Source of the DNA: Fidelibacterota bacterium
Lineage (GTDB): Bacteria > Fidelibacterota > UBA2242
Reading direction: 5' to 3'
NCBI GenBank assembly: GCA_003527965.1
Contig: DPVY01000140.1
Coordinates: 1-5,498, forward strand
Length of the DNA: 5,498 nt
Shown here: in pieces, positions 5,147 to 5,498 of the stretch
How positions within the stretch are numbered: the first letter of the stretch is position 1
Layout of the letters: every line of letters starts with the position of its first letter
Program-made: the position numbers and the translations under genes
The notes under the pieces: model-generated
What the model was told of the DNA's origin: nothing
What the model saw: only the letters and a program-made list of their open reading frames with translations
Databases searched by the model: none

Positions 5147-5498
5147 ACAACGGAGAGTTTGATCCTGGCTCAGGACGAACGCTGGCGGCGTGCTTAACAC
5201 ATGCAAGTCAAGGAGAAAGTCCTCTTCGGAGGGCAAGTAAACTGGCGAACGGGTGAGTAACACGTAGGTAATCTGCCTTCGAGATTGGGATAACATCGAG
5301 AAATCGGTGCTAATACCAAATAAGGTCTCGGTATATTATATCGGGATGAAAAGTGGGGATCTTCGGACCTACTGCTTGAAGATGAGCCTACGTCTGATTA
5401 GCTAGTTGGTAAGGTAATGGCTTACCAAGGCGACGATCAGTAGCTGGTCTGAGAGGATGATCAGCCACATTGGGACTGAGATACGGCCCAGACTCCTA
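5147..5498 (+). rRNA. rrs: 16S ribosomal RNA, 5' part (continues past the window)
   Basis: The small-subunit rRNA gene is unmistakable. AGAGTTTGATCCTGGCTCAG lies at 5154-5173, corresponding to E. coli positions 8-27. GACGAACGCTGGCGGCGTGC follows, and the window ends in ACTCCTA at 5492-5498, E. coli about 338-344. About 352 bases are present, close to the E. coli length for this part, covering V1 and V2. The mature 5' end is estimated at 5147 by counting back from the conserved block. A V1-region hairpin with a UUCG tetraloop (CCTC-TTCG-GAGG) is at 5221-5232. Conserved stretches such as ACGGGTGAGTAACACGTAGG and GGGACTGAGATACGGCCC are intact, so nothing suggests a pseudogene. The gene shares direction with the secreted-protein gene but has its own promoter region. 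I cannot assign a phylum from memory. Confidence 0.98.

Overview
The window looks like ordinary chromosome from an uncultured or poorly studied bacterium of the FCB superphylum (Bacteroidetes/Ignavibacteria/Caldithrix/Marinimicrobia/KSB1-like lineages). The main evidence is the 708-residue secreted protein at 2663-4789. It ends in a textbook 'NYPNPFNP' type-A sorting domain, the tag for the type IX secretion system that is characteristic of this superphylum. A 16S rRNA gene begins at about 5147, but I cannot assign a phylum from it by eye. Where promoters can be guessed they look like ordinary sigma70 -35/-10 pairs (TTGATA-N17-TAAATT, TTGCAA-N17-TATATT). They do not resemble the TTTG/TAnnTTTG type of true Bacteroidetes, which weakly favours a non-Bacteroidetes FCB lineage.

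Layout. Positions 1-137 (minus) hold the first 45 codons of an exported protein that runs off the left edge; it may be a papain-like protease, judging only from a propeptide-like stretch. Positions 138-413 are intergenic. They contain a promoter for that gene, a small cluster of GC-rich palindromes, and a strong hairpin terminator for the next gene. Positions 414-1478 (minus) encode a TPR-repeat lipoprotein with a clear ribosome binding site and a promoter whose spacer carries a near-centred inverted repeat. Positions 1672-2382 (minus) encode a NicO/UreH-like membrane transporter, probably for nickel or cobalt, with a histidine-rich loop. Positions 2383-2662 form the divergent gap before the large secreted protein on the plus strand. 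Positions 4790-5146 carry no gene and serve as the rRNA operon control region, with an AT-rich UP-like element, a promoter candidate, a boxA-like antitermination site and a leader hairpin. Positions 5147-5498 are the 5' quarter of 16S rRNA.

The protein genes do not form an obvious pathway. The two complete minus-strand genes are separated by a probable terminator and promoter, so they are likely separate transcripts. The shared theme is the cell envelope: a lipoprotein, a metal permease and two exported proteins. I see no phage, transposon, CRISPR array, toxin-antitoxin pair or defence system, and no convincing new system. The most interesting leads are the promoter-spacer dyad before the TPR lipoprotein, the dyad upstream of the metal transporter, and the uncharacterised N-terminal module and apparently non-catalytic amidotransferase-like domain of the secreted protein.
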